Shown here piece after piece: positions 22,050-33,508 of a DNA stretch of 60,000 nt. Source of the DNA: Membranipora membranacea (lineage: Eukaryota; Bryozoa; Gymnolaemata; Cheilostomatida; Membraniporidae); the NCBI GenBank assembly GCA_914767715.1, contig OU612070.1:14589501-14649500 (forward strand). Reading direction: 5' to 3'. The notes beneath the pieces are model-generated. The model saw nothing but the letters and a program-made list of their open reading frames with translations, was not told the origin of the DNA and ran no database searches. Position numbers and translations under genes: made by a program. Position 1 is the first letter of the stretch. Each line of letters begins with the position of its first letter.

Positions 22050-22442
22050 AGTGAGTCTGCCTCGTCTATCTTCAAATAATAATAACGATACAAAAGGATA
22101 TAATAATCACCTCAATAAATGGTTAACCAACGTCACTTCCTTTTTGCTGATCTTCAAAATGTATAAGGCTGATGCCACAATTTTGCTGATGTGCAAACTT
22201 TGCACTTTGCACTTTACACAGATGAAGCATGCAAACCGATGGGAATCCTTCCGGAATAATTCCGAGTCTTTGATGTTCCCTCCTCTCGTTAAGATAGGAA
22301 GCCTTTGACGGTGGTGTCGGAGTGGTCGGTAGTGTCTGCGAGTTATCGTGCGAGTTGTTTGTTTTATTGTGACTTAATTTGCTTAGAGAAAAAGTAGTGA
22401 TTGATAACATGGACCACATCCATCTCGTTCCTGGTGGATTTA
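22050..22442. repeat. Dispersed repeat, copy 2, left part
   Basis: The homologue of 1560-1921. The minus strand is open and repeats the IIPEGFP...HLCK peptide theme. It ends at the TTA target site (22440-22442), where the MITE begins. A faint continuation of the homology appears beyond the MITE (TATTTGTC at 22995-23002, matching 1928-1935). Confidence 0.45.
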
Positions 22443-22986
22443 AGGCTCGTTCACACAACCAGACATAAATGACAGCCGAGCCGATTTGGTTCACAGCCGA
22501 CTTGGATCGGTCCAAATAGTAATGCGGCCGGCTTTGCCAGGGCATTCACACTGATCCGATACACACGGCCGACCCATTTCAGTCAGATTCGCATAGTGGA
22601 GGGTCAAGGTTTTATGTCAAGGTCTTTTCTTTAGAAGAAAAAATATTTTCAACACTTGGACAAGTTCAAATAGGTGCTCTTACCACGTCTGTGGCAAATT
22701 GTCCTCACTACTACTATTTTCTTCAAATGATGACATTCCAAGACTGTCTGTTATACTATTTCCCGCAATAAATAAGTCACATGACCTACTATAACAACCA
22801 ATCACAGGCGAGTAGGTCAGTATGATCGGTTACAAAGTCTGGGCTGCAAGACTTGTGCTGGCAGTGTCGGTCGAGTGTTATGTCGGTCCCGTTTCACGTC
22901 GGTCCCGTTTCATGTCGGTTCCAATAAGTCGGCCCCGTGTTCGACCGACAGAAACGTGCCAATTGTCGGATTGTGTGGACGAGCCT
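22443..22986. mobile_element. 544-bp MITE, Harbinger-like
   Basis: Imperfect terminal inverted repeats of about 24 bp: the left end AGGCTCGTTCACACAACCAG matches the complement of the right end AGGCTCGTCCACACAATCCG. It is bordered on both sides by TTA (22440-22442 and 22987-22989), the 3-bp TWA-type target duplication of PIF/Harbinger elements. It has no transposase frame. The right half contains short direct repeats of GTCGGTCCCGTTTCA. Presumably mobilised in trans by a related autonomous element elsewhere. Confidence 0.8.
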
Positions 22987-22989
22987 TTA

Positions 22990-23692
22990 GAATGTATTTG
23001 TCTCATTGAGAAACTTACAGCTTTTTCCTCATCAGACATTCTTTTTTTATCTTTTCATAACATGTGAGCAGGAAGTGGTTAGTGTCATGATACCCCAGAA
23101 CTGTATTTCGACAGAATTTTCTACATGTCGATAATTACACAGATTCTCTGTTTCCTACAATATTGGATGGTTATAATACAGCCTTCCGACAACTGTGTAA
23201 CAACACCCCTTTCGTATAGTGTGTAACCCAGATCCATTGAGTATTGACTGAGTAAGAACATAGCAGTTACCAAAGGCTATATACTGCTAGTCATGTGACT
23301 TACTCTTCCTGGGACCTATGATGCAGTAATCTTCGCCTTTTCTGCTGATGACACCGTACTGATCACACGGATCTTATAGGAGAGCTATAGCTATATAGAT
23401 ACATACAGACGTCATACACTTCTACAAATATAAACCGGTTAGTTATTAACATACAATTATCTATTCGAACATATTCAATAACCCCCAGTTTTGAATATAA
23501 CAGTGTAATGATGGACTACATGAGGAAATTTCTCATATCAGGGTAAGCAAAATATTTTGATTCTAGAGGCCAAATAATATTGCTGTAAATTGTAGAAAAT
23601 TTAGGACTGTTTCTTGCTAGTTTGTTGCTTCCTAACACACTGATATTTCTATGTTACTTTATATATTGTGAAATTACTCTGATTATGTTATA
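22990..23692. other. Short tail of dispersed repeat, then putative intron or 5' region of the KDZ-like gene
   Basis: The first 15-25 bases may continue the dispersed repeat. Near 23508 an ATGATGGACTACATGAGG precedes TCAGGGTAAGC, which could be a first exon and donor for the downstream pseudogene, but it is too short to be sure. The rest is AT-rich and ends in TTATGTTATAG, a plausible acceptor. Confidence 0.35.
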
Positions 23693-25128
23693 GTATGCCT
23701 CTCTTCTCCTTCTACAAGCTCTTTGCTTGGAAGTGGACAGAACTAAGTGATGATGATGACAGTGTAATAACATACCATCGCTTCAGAGTCTCCTGGCTGG
23801 CTTTCAACAGACTTCTAGGCTTTGGAAACAGTCGCTCTTCAAATTTCATTTGCATTACGTGCGGAGATGTTCCTGAAACAGTTGTGTGCGATGGTATCAC
23901 ATTGAGTTTTGAGAGACGTTTCTTTCTGATCCGGCACCATCCCTCTCAGAAAGAGCACCCTTGGTTCGTAGATGTGAATAGATAGTACAAGGCTACAGTA
24001 ATTCTCCGATAGTTTGTACGGTGACACACATTGTTATGAACACACGGATTAGTGGTAAAATACATATGGCTATTTGTGGCAAAATTTCATCAGCTCTGTG
24101 TCAGTAATTTGATCTCCCCTCATCCGTTTAATTTTTATATGGATGAGGGGAACAGATCTGACGAACTGAACATATCTGGCAGCATTAACGTTTTGTTATG
24201 CATTGGCTGATGTCCCAGTAAAGTCCTTTAAAAACTCAAGCTTCTTGACAATGTTTACAATTGGTCAGCTGTAGCATTACTAAACTTTTGGACCAATCAA
24301 AGGCGATTATTGTTTCCAGCAATCATACATAAATTGCCATAATATGATTGTTATCAGGGTCAGATATTCTCCCCTAATTCATAAAAATATATCAGTGGTG
24401 GCACATGTTGTCTAGTACTTGTGTTTAACGGTAGAAAGTTTAACTATCTTGGGTAGCAGGTGACGCAACATTCGGAAAACAAATCTTTTTTTGCATCGAC
24501 ATGATATTCTAATTGTCATTAAAGGTTGGATGAACAAATTTGTAGGACCGTATGACCTGGCTATCGATGATTTAGATTCTCTGCCGAATCTTCCTCCATT
24601 GACAAGAAAGGACCAGAAAGTGTGTACAAAGAAAGCACCAAAACACAAAACTCTGACCTCTGGCATATTCTCCATGTCATGTCCACAGGGTAAATAATTT
24701 TTATTACAAAATTGTCAGCGTAATTCTGTACCTTTCTATGCAAGAGTATATAGTTTATGAGCTTGCAACTCTATCAACCTATCCTCGCTGTTCCCTCAGT
24801 TTAGAAATTTTTTTCAGGATTTTTGTGGTTTATTTCTCAATATCAAATCAATTTTTGTTGTCATTTCAGGTATTATGTTATGGATTCGAACTCGTGCCAA
24901 ACCAGAAGTCACCCGACATACCGTGCACCATTCTGCGTACGAGTTTTTCCAGAGGTAGGAAACATTCAATATGATATGTAATTTAAATTATCAATTAATC
25001 ATTTCCAATCAGTTCAGCTTATTCATTGTGAAATGTAATAATGTCTGTTTAATATCCCTCCAATACATACAGACCTCACTTATTGGTATTGTATTTAATA
25101 CCACCTAACTACTCCACAAGCACAGCCT

Positions 25129-25152
25129 TTCTCCCCCCCCCCCCCCTCTCTC
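25129..25152. repeat. Poly-C tract followed by CT repeat
   Basis: A run of about 15 C followed by TCTCTCTC, inside an intron of the KDZ-like pseudogene. It is unstable by nature, and length errors in assembly are likely. Confidence 0.8.
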
Positions 25153-26017
25153 TACAGTCTCTTCAACAAAAATATATGTAATTTTCTCTGACTTGGGTCG
25201 CTCTTTTTGTAGCTCCTAGAGTTGTCATCTATGACAACAGCTGCAATCTCCGCGACTATTGACTGAACAGAGACCCAGGATTTTTCAAAGACACCAAGTT
25301 CTTTGTCGACAGATTTCATTGGGTCAATCATAAAGGTTGGTTTATTATATCAGGGAGTTGGGACAGCTGAAGATTTCAACACTGCAATCTATATGCCAGA
25401 ACTCCATCATTGGCGCATTTGACCATATTGGAATCGCCTGCTGATTGCTTTGTGTATTTTCATATGTATAGATTAGAATTTACATTGCCCTACTTGGAAA
25501 TGTTCAATTGCTAATTTGTATCGCACCTAACCTCAATGTTTCACACACAATTTAAGGTAGAGACACGGGGGTCAGCAAATGTGGACTTTCTACACACCAT
25601 TTAAAAGCTGCCGAGCTACTGATCGCTAATAGCTTTTCAAAACTTTGGTTGGATGACGTTGCGTCATTTAATCAAGGAAATAGGGCCACAAAGGCTGTTT
25701 TTAGCAAAATGGATAGCTGAGCCAATTTGATTGCTAGAAATTTCAAAATAGGTTAAATTTATTCTTAGAGATATAGTTCATCCTAATTATTTGTTGAAAA
25801 TAATATATGATAAGTCTAAAGTGGCTTTTTACATCACGTCATAATATGTGTGATTTTTGAAATTTTATGATATAACGTGAAACTTTAAGCAGCGATTTGA
25901 GATAGATTGAGCATGTAAGCGCCAATTGTTTTGCTATTTTCTACTGAAGTGTTGTTTAAATGACACACCCCAATTTTCAGCTGTATAAAAAGTTTATCAA
26001 GATCAGCACAGACCATC

Positions 26018-26448
26018 AAAGGTAGATACATTTTGGGTCATTTTTCCATTAGGCCAAACATGCTGTCAAAAAACCATTACTTAGGCCAGAAATTTTTCTT
26101 TTGGAATTTCTCACATACGCAGCCGCTTTGATTGAGCATAGTACAAACAGGAAATGCCAACAAAATTTGTCACTACATATCAGTTTTCCCCGAATTGCGC
26201 ACCACAGAATACTCAAAAACACCTTAAAAAGCCCCTTTAATTGGCTGTTTTGGGCATTCTGGGGTGCGCAATTTGGGGAAAACTGATACGTGGTGACAAA
26301 TTCTGTTGGCATTTCCTGTTTTTACTATGCTTAATCAAAGCGGCTTCGTATGTGCGAACTTTCAAAAAAAAAATTTCTTGCCTGAGTAATGGTCCTTTGG
26401 ACAGCATGTTTGGCCGAATGGAAAAATGACTCAAAATGTATCTTCCTT
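26018..26448. repeat. 431-bp palindrome (fold-back element)
   Basis: Two inverted arms of about 195 bp, about 90% identical by eye, around a centre near 26233. The outer ends AAAGGTAGATACATTTTG and AAGGAAGATACATTTTG match, as do inner stretches such as ACAGGAAATGCCAACA and TCAGTTTTCCCC. Each arm is open on both strands for about 60-85 codons, a mirror effect of the palindrome and not a gene. It sits in the last intron of the KDZ-like pseudogene. It is probably a fold-back MITE. A clear target duplication was not found. Confidence 0.85.
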
Positions 26449-26956
26449 GTCAATCAAATGGCTGTGAGTTTATAAAACTGGTCTATTATTTTATTGTGCG
26501 ATGCGGGTATGAAGAACAAATTTGATTCATGGCAATAAAAGATTTGACTAAAAACAGGACACCACCAGGTTGTTGAATGCCAATTTACCACAGCTGTGCT
26601 GTTTGAAATTTGAGTGATGGTTAGTGACATGCTCCAATATTAGTCTCCAAACACAAACATATATCTCCAGATTGTGTGGGTAGACTTATCCATTTTAAAC
26701 GTTCATTTTAATGTCATCTCATTTGCAGGTTGCAGAATAGCTCAACTCTAAAATAGCCGAACTTAGAAATACTCTGCCGTATCGTAATGAGGAGATTTTC
26801 TGAAAGTACCTCTCAACTTACATATGGTTTCACAATACTCTTAAGCTATTTGATATTCGTGAATCTGCTTATGAAGTGGAAAAAGCATTGAGCAAGGTGC
26901 TTAATATTCTGCCTAAGATATCTAAAAAGAACTTCATGTGTAAGAACGAGGACTGA

Positions 26957-27454
26957 ACATAATAAACAATATGAGCCATTATCAAGTCCCCTTGTACTTG
27001 CATTGTTGTACTGCTATACTCCTAAAAAATTGTAACAACTATTACTGTGCTAGTGTACTGTATATGTTTCACCTAATATTTTTACCCTTCTTTCTCTCTT
27101 ATGCTCATATGGATATTTAAGGTTATATTATGTACTGTTTGACCCATTTGAATGAGACGTTTGTCATGCAATGGTAGAAAGTTATATGGATTTTTCTCTA
27201 CCCAAATCTCTTCTAGTGTGATTATTAATTTCACTTACACTGACTGCGGTCTTGTTTAACATAATTGAGGGTTATCTGTACTTGTAAAAATAAAGAGGGG
27301 GCAAATCATAAAACATATAAAACTGTATTTAAATTAAAAAAATGTTTGATATGGCGAATAGTTATGGTAACTTGAGTATAAAAACAACTAAATTGCCTTA
27401 GCTACAATACATGACATCACAATTAATAACACGCGCATTGAGCGCTGATTTATC
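26957..27454. other. No gene recognised
   Basis: AT-rich DNA downstream of the KDZ-like pseudogene, with no open frame or repeat that I can identify. Confidence 0.4.
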
Positions 27455-27827
27455 ACATGACGGACATATTGTCGGCTTGTTATGTTCCTAAGTCACAAAA
27501 TTCATCAAATTCTCTCATCTGTCTTGTTTTATGAATATTTTATGCATGAGAGCCATATATTTTGATAACTATGTGCAAGATTCATCGAATCTGTCAAATG
27601 CTATCAACTTGTCTTATACCCAAAGTACTCCGTTGCAATCATATTATAAATATTTTGACCACATGACAGCAATTTTTTTAGCTTATTATGTTCATACTTC
27701 ATAAAAATCTTTCAAGCGCAATTAACTAGTCTTGTCCCTATAATATTTGATATCTTAAATACTTTTATACATGACAGCCATGCATTTAGTTTGTTATGTT
27801 TGAAATTCATAAAATCGACCAAGCGCT
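27455..27827. repeat. Diverged tandem repeat, unit about 90-115 bp
   Basis: Four degenerate units, each starting with ACATGACAG-CAT-type sequence and containing TTATGTTC--A-TTCATAAAAT and, mostly, CTTGTCTT. They are much more diverged than the 153-bp repeats next to them. They share the ACATGACAGC start with TGACAGCTCA of the neighbouring array, so the two may be related. Confidence 0.55.
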
Positions 27828-28490
27828 GAGTCAAACTGAAAAAAATCAATCGTGATTGAGAGTTTTTATCAACTGCGATCAAAGAAAAGTGTGTAATTTA
27901 TTTTTCGTATTAGTGCCCAGTCAAAACAGCACATATTAATGGATTATTTAAGGGTCTTATGATAAATGACAGCTCACGCAGAGTCCAATTGAAAAAAATC
28001 AATCGTGATTGGGAGTTTTATCAACTGCGATCAAAGAAATGTGTGTAAATTATTTTTCATATTAGCGCCCAGTCAAAACAGCACATATTAATGGATTATT
28101 TAAGGGTCTTATGATAAATGACAGCTCATGCAGAGTCCAAATGAAAAAATTCAATCGTGATGGGGAGTTTTTATCAACTTCGATCAAATAAATGTGTAAA
28201 TAATTTTTCATATCAGCGCCCAGTCAAAACCAGCAGATATTAAGGGATATATTTTACCCTCTACATTGAGAAGCCCTCTTACTTTAAATATGTTTAAGAA
28301 AAGGCTAATGCAACATTTTTTCAGTTTATTGGCATAGTCTTATTTTTTGTTGAATCTTTGTATCATTTTTCTTTTTTGCCATTTATGTCACATCATGAAA
28401 AACATTGGTAATAATGAATTGTTGCTGACAATAAAGGTATATATATATATATACATATTTAAGGGTCTTTTAATAAATGACAGCTCATGC
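27828..28490. repeat. 153-bp tandem repeat, three units, third interrupted
   Basis: Units start at about 27828, 27981 and 28133 with GAGTC-AA-TGAAAAAA and contain ATCAATCGTGAT, GCCCAGTCAAAAC and TTTAAGGGTCTT-T-ATAAATGACAGC. Units 1 and 2 are nearly identical. The third is split by a LINE 3' end and resumes at about 28460 with TTTAAGGGTC. Confidence 0.85.
28250..28458 (+). mobile_element. 5'-truncated LINE 3' end
   Basis: Lies inside the third 153-bp unit. It reads LTLNMFKKRLMQHFFSLLA then stop, the basic/hydrophobic end typical of the reverse-transcriptase ORF of CR1/RTE/Jockey-type LINEs, followed by a short 3' UTR ending in AATAAAGG and an (AT)n tail (about 28438-28453). No poly-A is seen, so a microsatellite-tailed LINE family is likely. 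Confidence 0.55.
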
Positions 28491-31378
28491 AAAGAAAATT
28501 AAAGGTGGCTAATTATTAATTTTATTATTGGTTAATTTATTGCAACACCTCAATAACTTAATATGTAAGTTTGTACAAGTACATCCAATATCAGGTTGAT
28601 AACACAAAAAAACACATCATTCTATACACCATCCTCTAGATATTTGAGAATCATGATATATCACTGACTTTTCGAATAATATACACAAAATTATGTTCAC
28701 AAAAATAAATACACAATATAATCTCATGCCATCCATTCTGCTAAGATGACCAATCTGAATTAATTAATGCAAATGTTGAGTGTACATGTTGCAATTGGAT
28801 TGATATACAAAATGTGAAGGATATGCAACTTTACTCATAAATCCATAGATAAAACTAGATCTATCAATCAATATCTGTCAGTCCATCGGTCTTTTAGGCA
28901 GCTTGGGATGAGTTCTGCCATGCTGCAAGAAAAAAATTTTATATCAACGGATTCTTCCTCAATTTATACCATATGCTATACGAAAGGTTATTTTAGTATA
29001 AATGTATTCAGCAAATAATACTGGCCAGTCTCCGTATGAAGCAAACTAGCAGAGAGATGGTTCGTAAATTTTCGAATAGAAAGCCCCCCCCCCCCCCCCC
29101 ATAGAAATAGAGCTAAATAGAAACCTAGACCGCTCTTGGGAGTCGTCCCACTTTTCGACAATCACCTGTATATAAGAAGTAAGTGATAGGGTTTATTTCA
29201 AGAATGAAATTAGATGGACTAGCTGAAAAACTAACCCACTATCCTTACAACTATCTGGCTGTAACAGAATTTTTTTCTGGAAATTGAGATTCATCAAGAT
29301 AACAGGCTATCCCTACCACTGATTTTGGCACCAGTTATAACAAAAACCACCAATACTGGTTAGGCATCTATGTACCGATGTCTATGCCCCCCCCATGCAA
29401 ATCTGTTATGTGATTAATGATAGTCTTATCAGCAGTATTAATATATGTTGGAAGTAATAAAACTATCTCACCTTGGGTCAAGGTGAGGTTGTAGAGAATA
29501 CAACCAAAACCTTCTGGTGAACTACGGTGATTTTGCTGACACCGTCTTGATGCTATAATGATTTGAGTCCGCAGTCCAAGTCTTTTTGTTGGTAACTTGA
29601 TCAAGTTTGTTTGGATTTTGAGTGAGAAAATTGCTTACAAATCAGCAGCGTCTTGTTATCAACTTGATTTTATTTTTTCTTTTAAATGGGCCCAACATTA
29701 CATTTTGATTAAGTCCAATAAATGGAATGCTTGCATATACCGTGTTGCCTACTTACACATCACCGTTTATACTTACTGAGCAAACAAAATGCAAATACTC
29801 TATTGTAAACACTCCACAATCAAAACCATTGGTCTCTTGAGCGGCATCCTGAATTGAAAGTAATACATTTCCTATTACCAGGGGGCAACAGCAAGGTCTA
29901 GCAACTCTGACGATTAAGGCAGTCTAATCATGCATTAGTAAAATATATTACCAGTTCAATACAGATCTTAAAATTTAGATCATAGTATAGACCACAATCA
30001 CATCAGAGGGATAAACTGAGGAGAAATTACCAAAAATCAGATACACAGTCAGGTTGTAGTTTCTAAGTATCATTTTTTGTCTTTTCTTGCAGTAAATGGT
30101 ACCAGATCTGTTTGTAGTGCATGAAGGACGGTTCTGTTGCCTGATATCCGCAATCTTCCGTGTACACTCTACAGTGAAACATTCATGAGCATGTCAAAAA
30201 AAATTTCGAACATTAGCGAATTGGCAATTGGTTGCGACACAACACAATGAAGACTCACGCAGTGAGCTGTTTATCGTTCCCTTTTCCTTTCGTTTTCATA
30301 CTGTCGATAACTATAATGTAGCCCGGTGCAAATACAGCCAAACACCAGTGGCTCCTGTGAAGAAAAAGAAAACAATATGTGAACAGGTGAACGGGAAACC
30401 AAGGAGCTGTGTCAACACTCAAATACTGGTATTACAGGGATCTCCTCAACATTGGGCTAATTGACTCTTATGTAGGAAATAGATCTATAACAGTTGGATG
30501 TCAAGTCTCAAACACTGGATTATAGGGCATGATTGCAAGGTTTTAGAGGGTATTTATTATGCATATTAAAAAATATCAAAATGGAAAGTAATAATCTCAT
30601 GAGCATCAACCGGGGGTCTTTCAATTAAAAACAGCCAAAATTGCAATAAAATTGCTCACTCTGAGTGCTCTTGCTCCAAATCGCTCGGTCATTGAAGGAA
30701 TTTCTGAGTGGGCGATTTGGGAACAAATTTGTCCAATTGAAAAAACAAGTGAGCGATAATTTTGAGCAATGTGATAGCAATAATTTGCCTTAAATCCCCC
30801 CAGTGTAAGTTACGCTCTCATTTGACATGTGTGGGTAACTCCCACTGTAATTATTTATTTTTTTTGACAAACTTAAACTTATCATGAGGAGGTAGTATTA
30901 CAGGGTAACAAGCAGAAGCAGGCAGCTCGCAATAGCTATAGTAAGCATTTGATACAATAGCCGAGTCAAAAATCTGTGGGCTCTGATGAAAAAAAAGACA
31001 ATTATTTATTAAGAGTTATTGTGCAATACTACCTTGGTAACTCTGCTTCTGCTACCTGATATAAGTAGGATGGAATAAGACGGTAAATCTTCCTTCCATC
31101 ACGCACTAAAATCCTGGTAGAAAAAATGTGGAAAAAAATTAGCAAATCAGCATCATTTTCCAGTAATCACCTGGTCGTCAGCAATACTATTGCGAGACAT
31201 GAATATGAGAGGCAAATGCATTCTCGGACAAGGAAACTTGTTGACATGCCAAATTCTTTCTAGAGCACTCCATTAATCACTCTGACCGTATTAGTGGATA
31301 ATGAAAATTTTAGAGCCACCACCTAGTGTCATAGCACTCAATGTGGTGTTAGTTCTAGATGCTTGTTAGGCATGCTGC
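28491..31378. other. No gene recognised; left flank of the U2 array
   Basis: AT-rich. Contains a C18-19 run at 29085-29102, a C8 run near 29388, short open frames (29368-29604 minus, 30228-30464 plus) without recognisable motifs, and a short imperfect inverted repeat at about 30669-30725 (CCAAATCGCTC against GAGTGGGCGATTTGG). I see no promoter, RNA gene or exon that I can support. Confidence 0.4.
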
Positions 31379-31806
31379 AGTGTAGATCACTAAAGTAATG
31401 GGTGATGGCATGGCACTGCCCTCTCTGCGAGCTAAGCGGCATTCAGTCAGACAGTTTTTTCTTCAAAGCACATTCAACGCGGCTGGTTTGTAAGGCTTGC
31501 TTCTGTGCCCACATTCATTGCCGGTGGGTGATAAAAAGCCTCTCAGTCCTCTGACAGCAGCACTTTTGGTATTCCCAACCCCCCCCCCTCCTCACCAAAT
31601 TGTTCGACTGCTAATGGGTTTCGGTTATCAAAAGTATGGGAGTTGCCTTTCTCCTTTACAAGGCCGGGCAACTCCAAATCATCAGATGAATCTAAATCAC
31701 TGAGTGTTTGAAAGTGAGCAAACTTTGTCTACTTTTTACTTACAACAATACAATTTTTCGAAATTCTCTGCTTACCTGTTCGTGCTTGAGGCGAGTCGTT
31801 CACCTG
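31379..31806 (-). repeat. Truncated edge unit of the U2 array (no U2 gene)
   Basis: Bases 31379-31455 match the array spacer segment from GTAGTTCACTAATGTAATGG to CAGTCAGACAGT (compare 31811-31883), with several substitutions. The sequence then jumps at ACAGTTTTTTCTTC to the spacer segment found about 865 bp further on in a normal unit (compare 32748). The jump removes exactly the part containing the U2 gene and promoter. This is the boundary of the array. Confidence 0.85.
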
Positions 31807-32239
31807 TGTAGTTCACTAATGTAATGGGTGTTGGCATGGCACTGCCCTCTCTGCGAGCTATAACCGGCATTCAGTCAGACAGTAAAGCTAGCAATTGATG
31901 CCATGCCAGCCAGCACGTGGTTGTTCTGGCCTGTGCCCACCACCATGCAAGTTCTGTTTGTAATCTGTAAAAAATGACAAAATGAAAAAAATTATTTTGC
32001 TACTCCCAAAATAAATTGAATTTTAAATTGTTGAAAAGCGTAACATAATTTCGGCCTGACATCATTCATATACATTTAGGCACATTTGCTACAGCCTCAT
32101 TGATGCCAGAGGGACATTTTCTTTGCCTCCCTCTTTCAATGACAAAGGCTGAAGAATAGCTGCTAGGGCGAGAAGCGCTGACACCGCTTTCCACTCGTTT
32201 TGATTTCTTTGATTTGTTGATTTCCCCCAGGAGGGGGAG

Positions 32240-32425
32240 TGGGCCGTGCTTGGAGGTACTACAATACCAAGACAACCCGTGGCAACATCGGAGCAAGCCC
32301 CTGCATGTCGCCCGGTTCCAAAAATCAGATTAATATCATAGTGACACAATGTGCCACGAATCAGATATTAAACTGATTAGAACTGATACTACACTTTGAT
32401 CTTAGCCAATAGGCCGAGAAGCGAT
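32240..32425 (-). ncRNA. U2 snRNA gene 1, divergent edge copy
   Basis: The first gene of the array, with two substitutions not seen in any other copy. At 32384 (RNA position 42, just after the GUAGUA branch-site recognition sequence) U becomes A. At 32261 (RNA position about 165, in the stem-loop IV loop that U2B''/U2A' bind) C becomes U. The remaining sequence, including the Sm site, is normal. It may be a low-function or pseudogene copy escaping homogenisation at the array edge. The upstream poly-C tract has 10 C. Confidence 0.9.
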
Positions 32426-33481
32426 AACCCGTCCTATCGCACCCACTTTAGACCCCGGCTCCGGAAGAGAACTTTGCAAACTAGTGCGAGACGACGCACC
32501 TACCGCTCTCTCGCGACGGGCGTCTCACTCGGACTGATTTCCCAACGCGACGACAAATCGCATGTTCGCTGGCTCACCAGACATTACGACGGGGTAGAAT
32601 ACGCAGTGTCACGCTAGCCTGCTCGCAAGGTTGTGGGGGCAAGGGGGATGAAACCAAATCTCACAATATGTACATGATGCTAAATTTAGAAGCGCCAAAA
32701 CGTCAAACGCAACGTCGGCAGCCGGTGTAATAGCCTCAGTTCCCAATGTTTTTTCTTCAAAGCACATTCAACGCGTCCGCTTTGTAAGGCTTGCTTCTGT
32801 GCCCACATTCATTGCCGGTGAGTGATAAAAAGCCTCTCAGTCCTCTGACAGCAGCGCTTTTGGTATTCCCAACCCCCCCCCCTCACCAAATTGTTCGACT
32901 GCTAATGGGTTTCGGTTATCAAGAGTATGGGAGTTGCCTTTCTCGTGCACAAGGCCGGGCGACTCCAAATCATCAGATGAATCTAAATCACTGAGTGTTT
33001 GAAAGTGAGCAAACTTTGTCTACTTTTTACTTACAACAATACAATTTTCAAAATTCTCTGCTTACCTGTTCGTGCTCGAGGCGAGTCGTTCACCTGTGTA
33101 GTTCACTAATGTAATGGGTGTTGGCATGGCACTGCCCTCTCTGCGAGCTATAACCGGCATTCAGTCAGACAGTAAAGCTAGCAATTGATGCCAGCCAGCA
33201 CGTGGTTGTTCTGGCCTGTGCCCACCACCATGCAAGTTCTGTTTGTAATCTGTAAAAAATGACAAAATGAAAAAAATTATTTTGCTACTCCCAAAATAAA
33301 TTGAATTTTAAATTGTTGAAAAGCGTAACATAACTTCGGCCTGACATCATTCATATACATTTAGGCACATTTGCTACAGCCTCATTGATGCCAGAGGGAC
33401 ATTTTCTATGCCTCCCTCTTTCAATGACAAAGGCTGAAGAATAGCTGCTAGGGCGAGAAGCGCTGACATCGCTTTCCACTC

Positions 33482-33508
33482 GTTTTGATTTCTTTGATTT
33501 GTTGATTT
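33482..33508 (-). promoter_or_regulatory. Candidate 3'-box region of U2 (gene 2; same in every unit)
   Basis: Downstream of the RNA 3' end and the hairpin, the minus strand carries an A-rich AAATCAACAAATCAAAGAAA tract, conserved in all units while the spacer beyond it varies. Position (about 17-43 nt past the 3' end) and A-rich character fit the 3' box that directs snRNA 3' processing by Integrator. It only loosely matches the vertebrate consensus. Confidence 0.4.

Larger units (their letters stand above)
23693..26956 (+). pseudogene. KDZ-superfamily-transposase-like multi-exon gene, inactivated
   Basis: Exon-like blocks: 23693-23985 (FYKLFAWKWTELSDDDDS..., ITCGDVPETVVCDGITLSF, a Cys-cluster type found with KDZ transposases); about 24513-24689 (KGWMNKFVGPYD...SGIFSMSCPQG); 24870-24954 (LCYGFELVPNQKSPDIPC); 25213-25335 (APRVVIYDNSCNLRDY-stop-LNRDPGFFKDTKFF, then VDRFHWVNHKG); 26729-26956 (VAE-stop-LNSKIAELRNTL...). 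The 24954/25213 intron has good GT..AG borders and joins in phase. The blocks resemble the core of Kyakuja-Dileera-Zisupton-type transposases (acidic residues in YDN and VDRFHW). Three internal stops (a TGA in the 25213 exon, TAG and TGA in the last exon) and a phase mismatch at 24689/24870 show that it is dead. The family name rests on memory of motifs, not on a search. Confidence 0.5.

Noticed and set aside
26049-26434. Open frames of 60-87 codons on both strands
   Set aside because: They are mirror images produced by the palindrome arms, with no domain.
31561-31700. A second snRNA (U4, U5 or U6) or a 5S rRNA gene in the U2 spacer
   Set aside because: None of the diagnostic sequences of these RNAs was found on either strand of a unit.
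32066-32617. Repeated 60-98 codon open frames in every array unit on both strands (for example MILANRPRSDNP and MLRCCHGLSWYC series)
   Set aside because: They overlap the U2 RNA, its promoter and spacer. Their conservation follows from the repeat itself, their lengths change with poly-C length, and no codon-level selection is visible.
33062-33110. TTACCTG in each spacer (GCTTACCTGTTCGTG) as the 5' end of a U1 snRNA gene
   Set aside because: Only the 5'-splice-site-like word ACTTACCTG is approximated. The following bases do not match U1, and no U1 stem-loops or Sm site follow.
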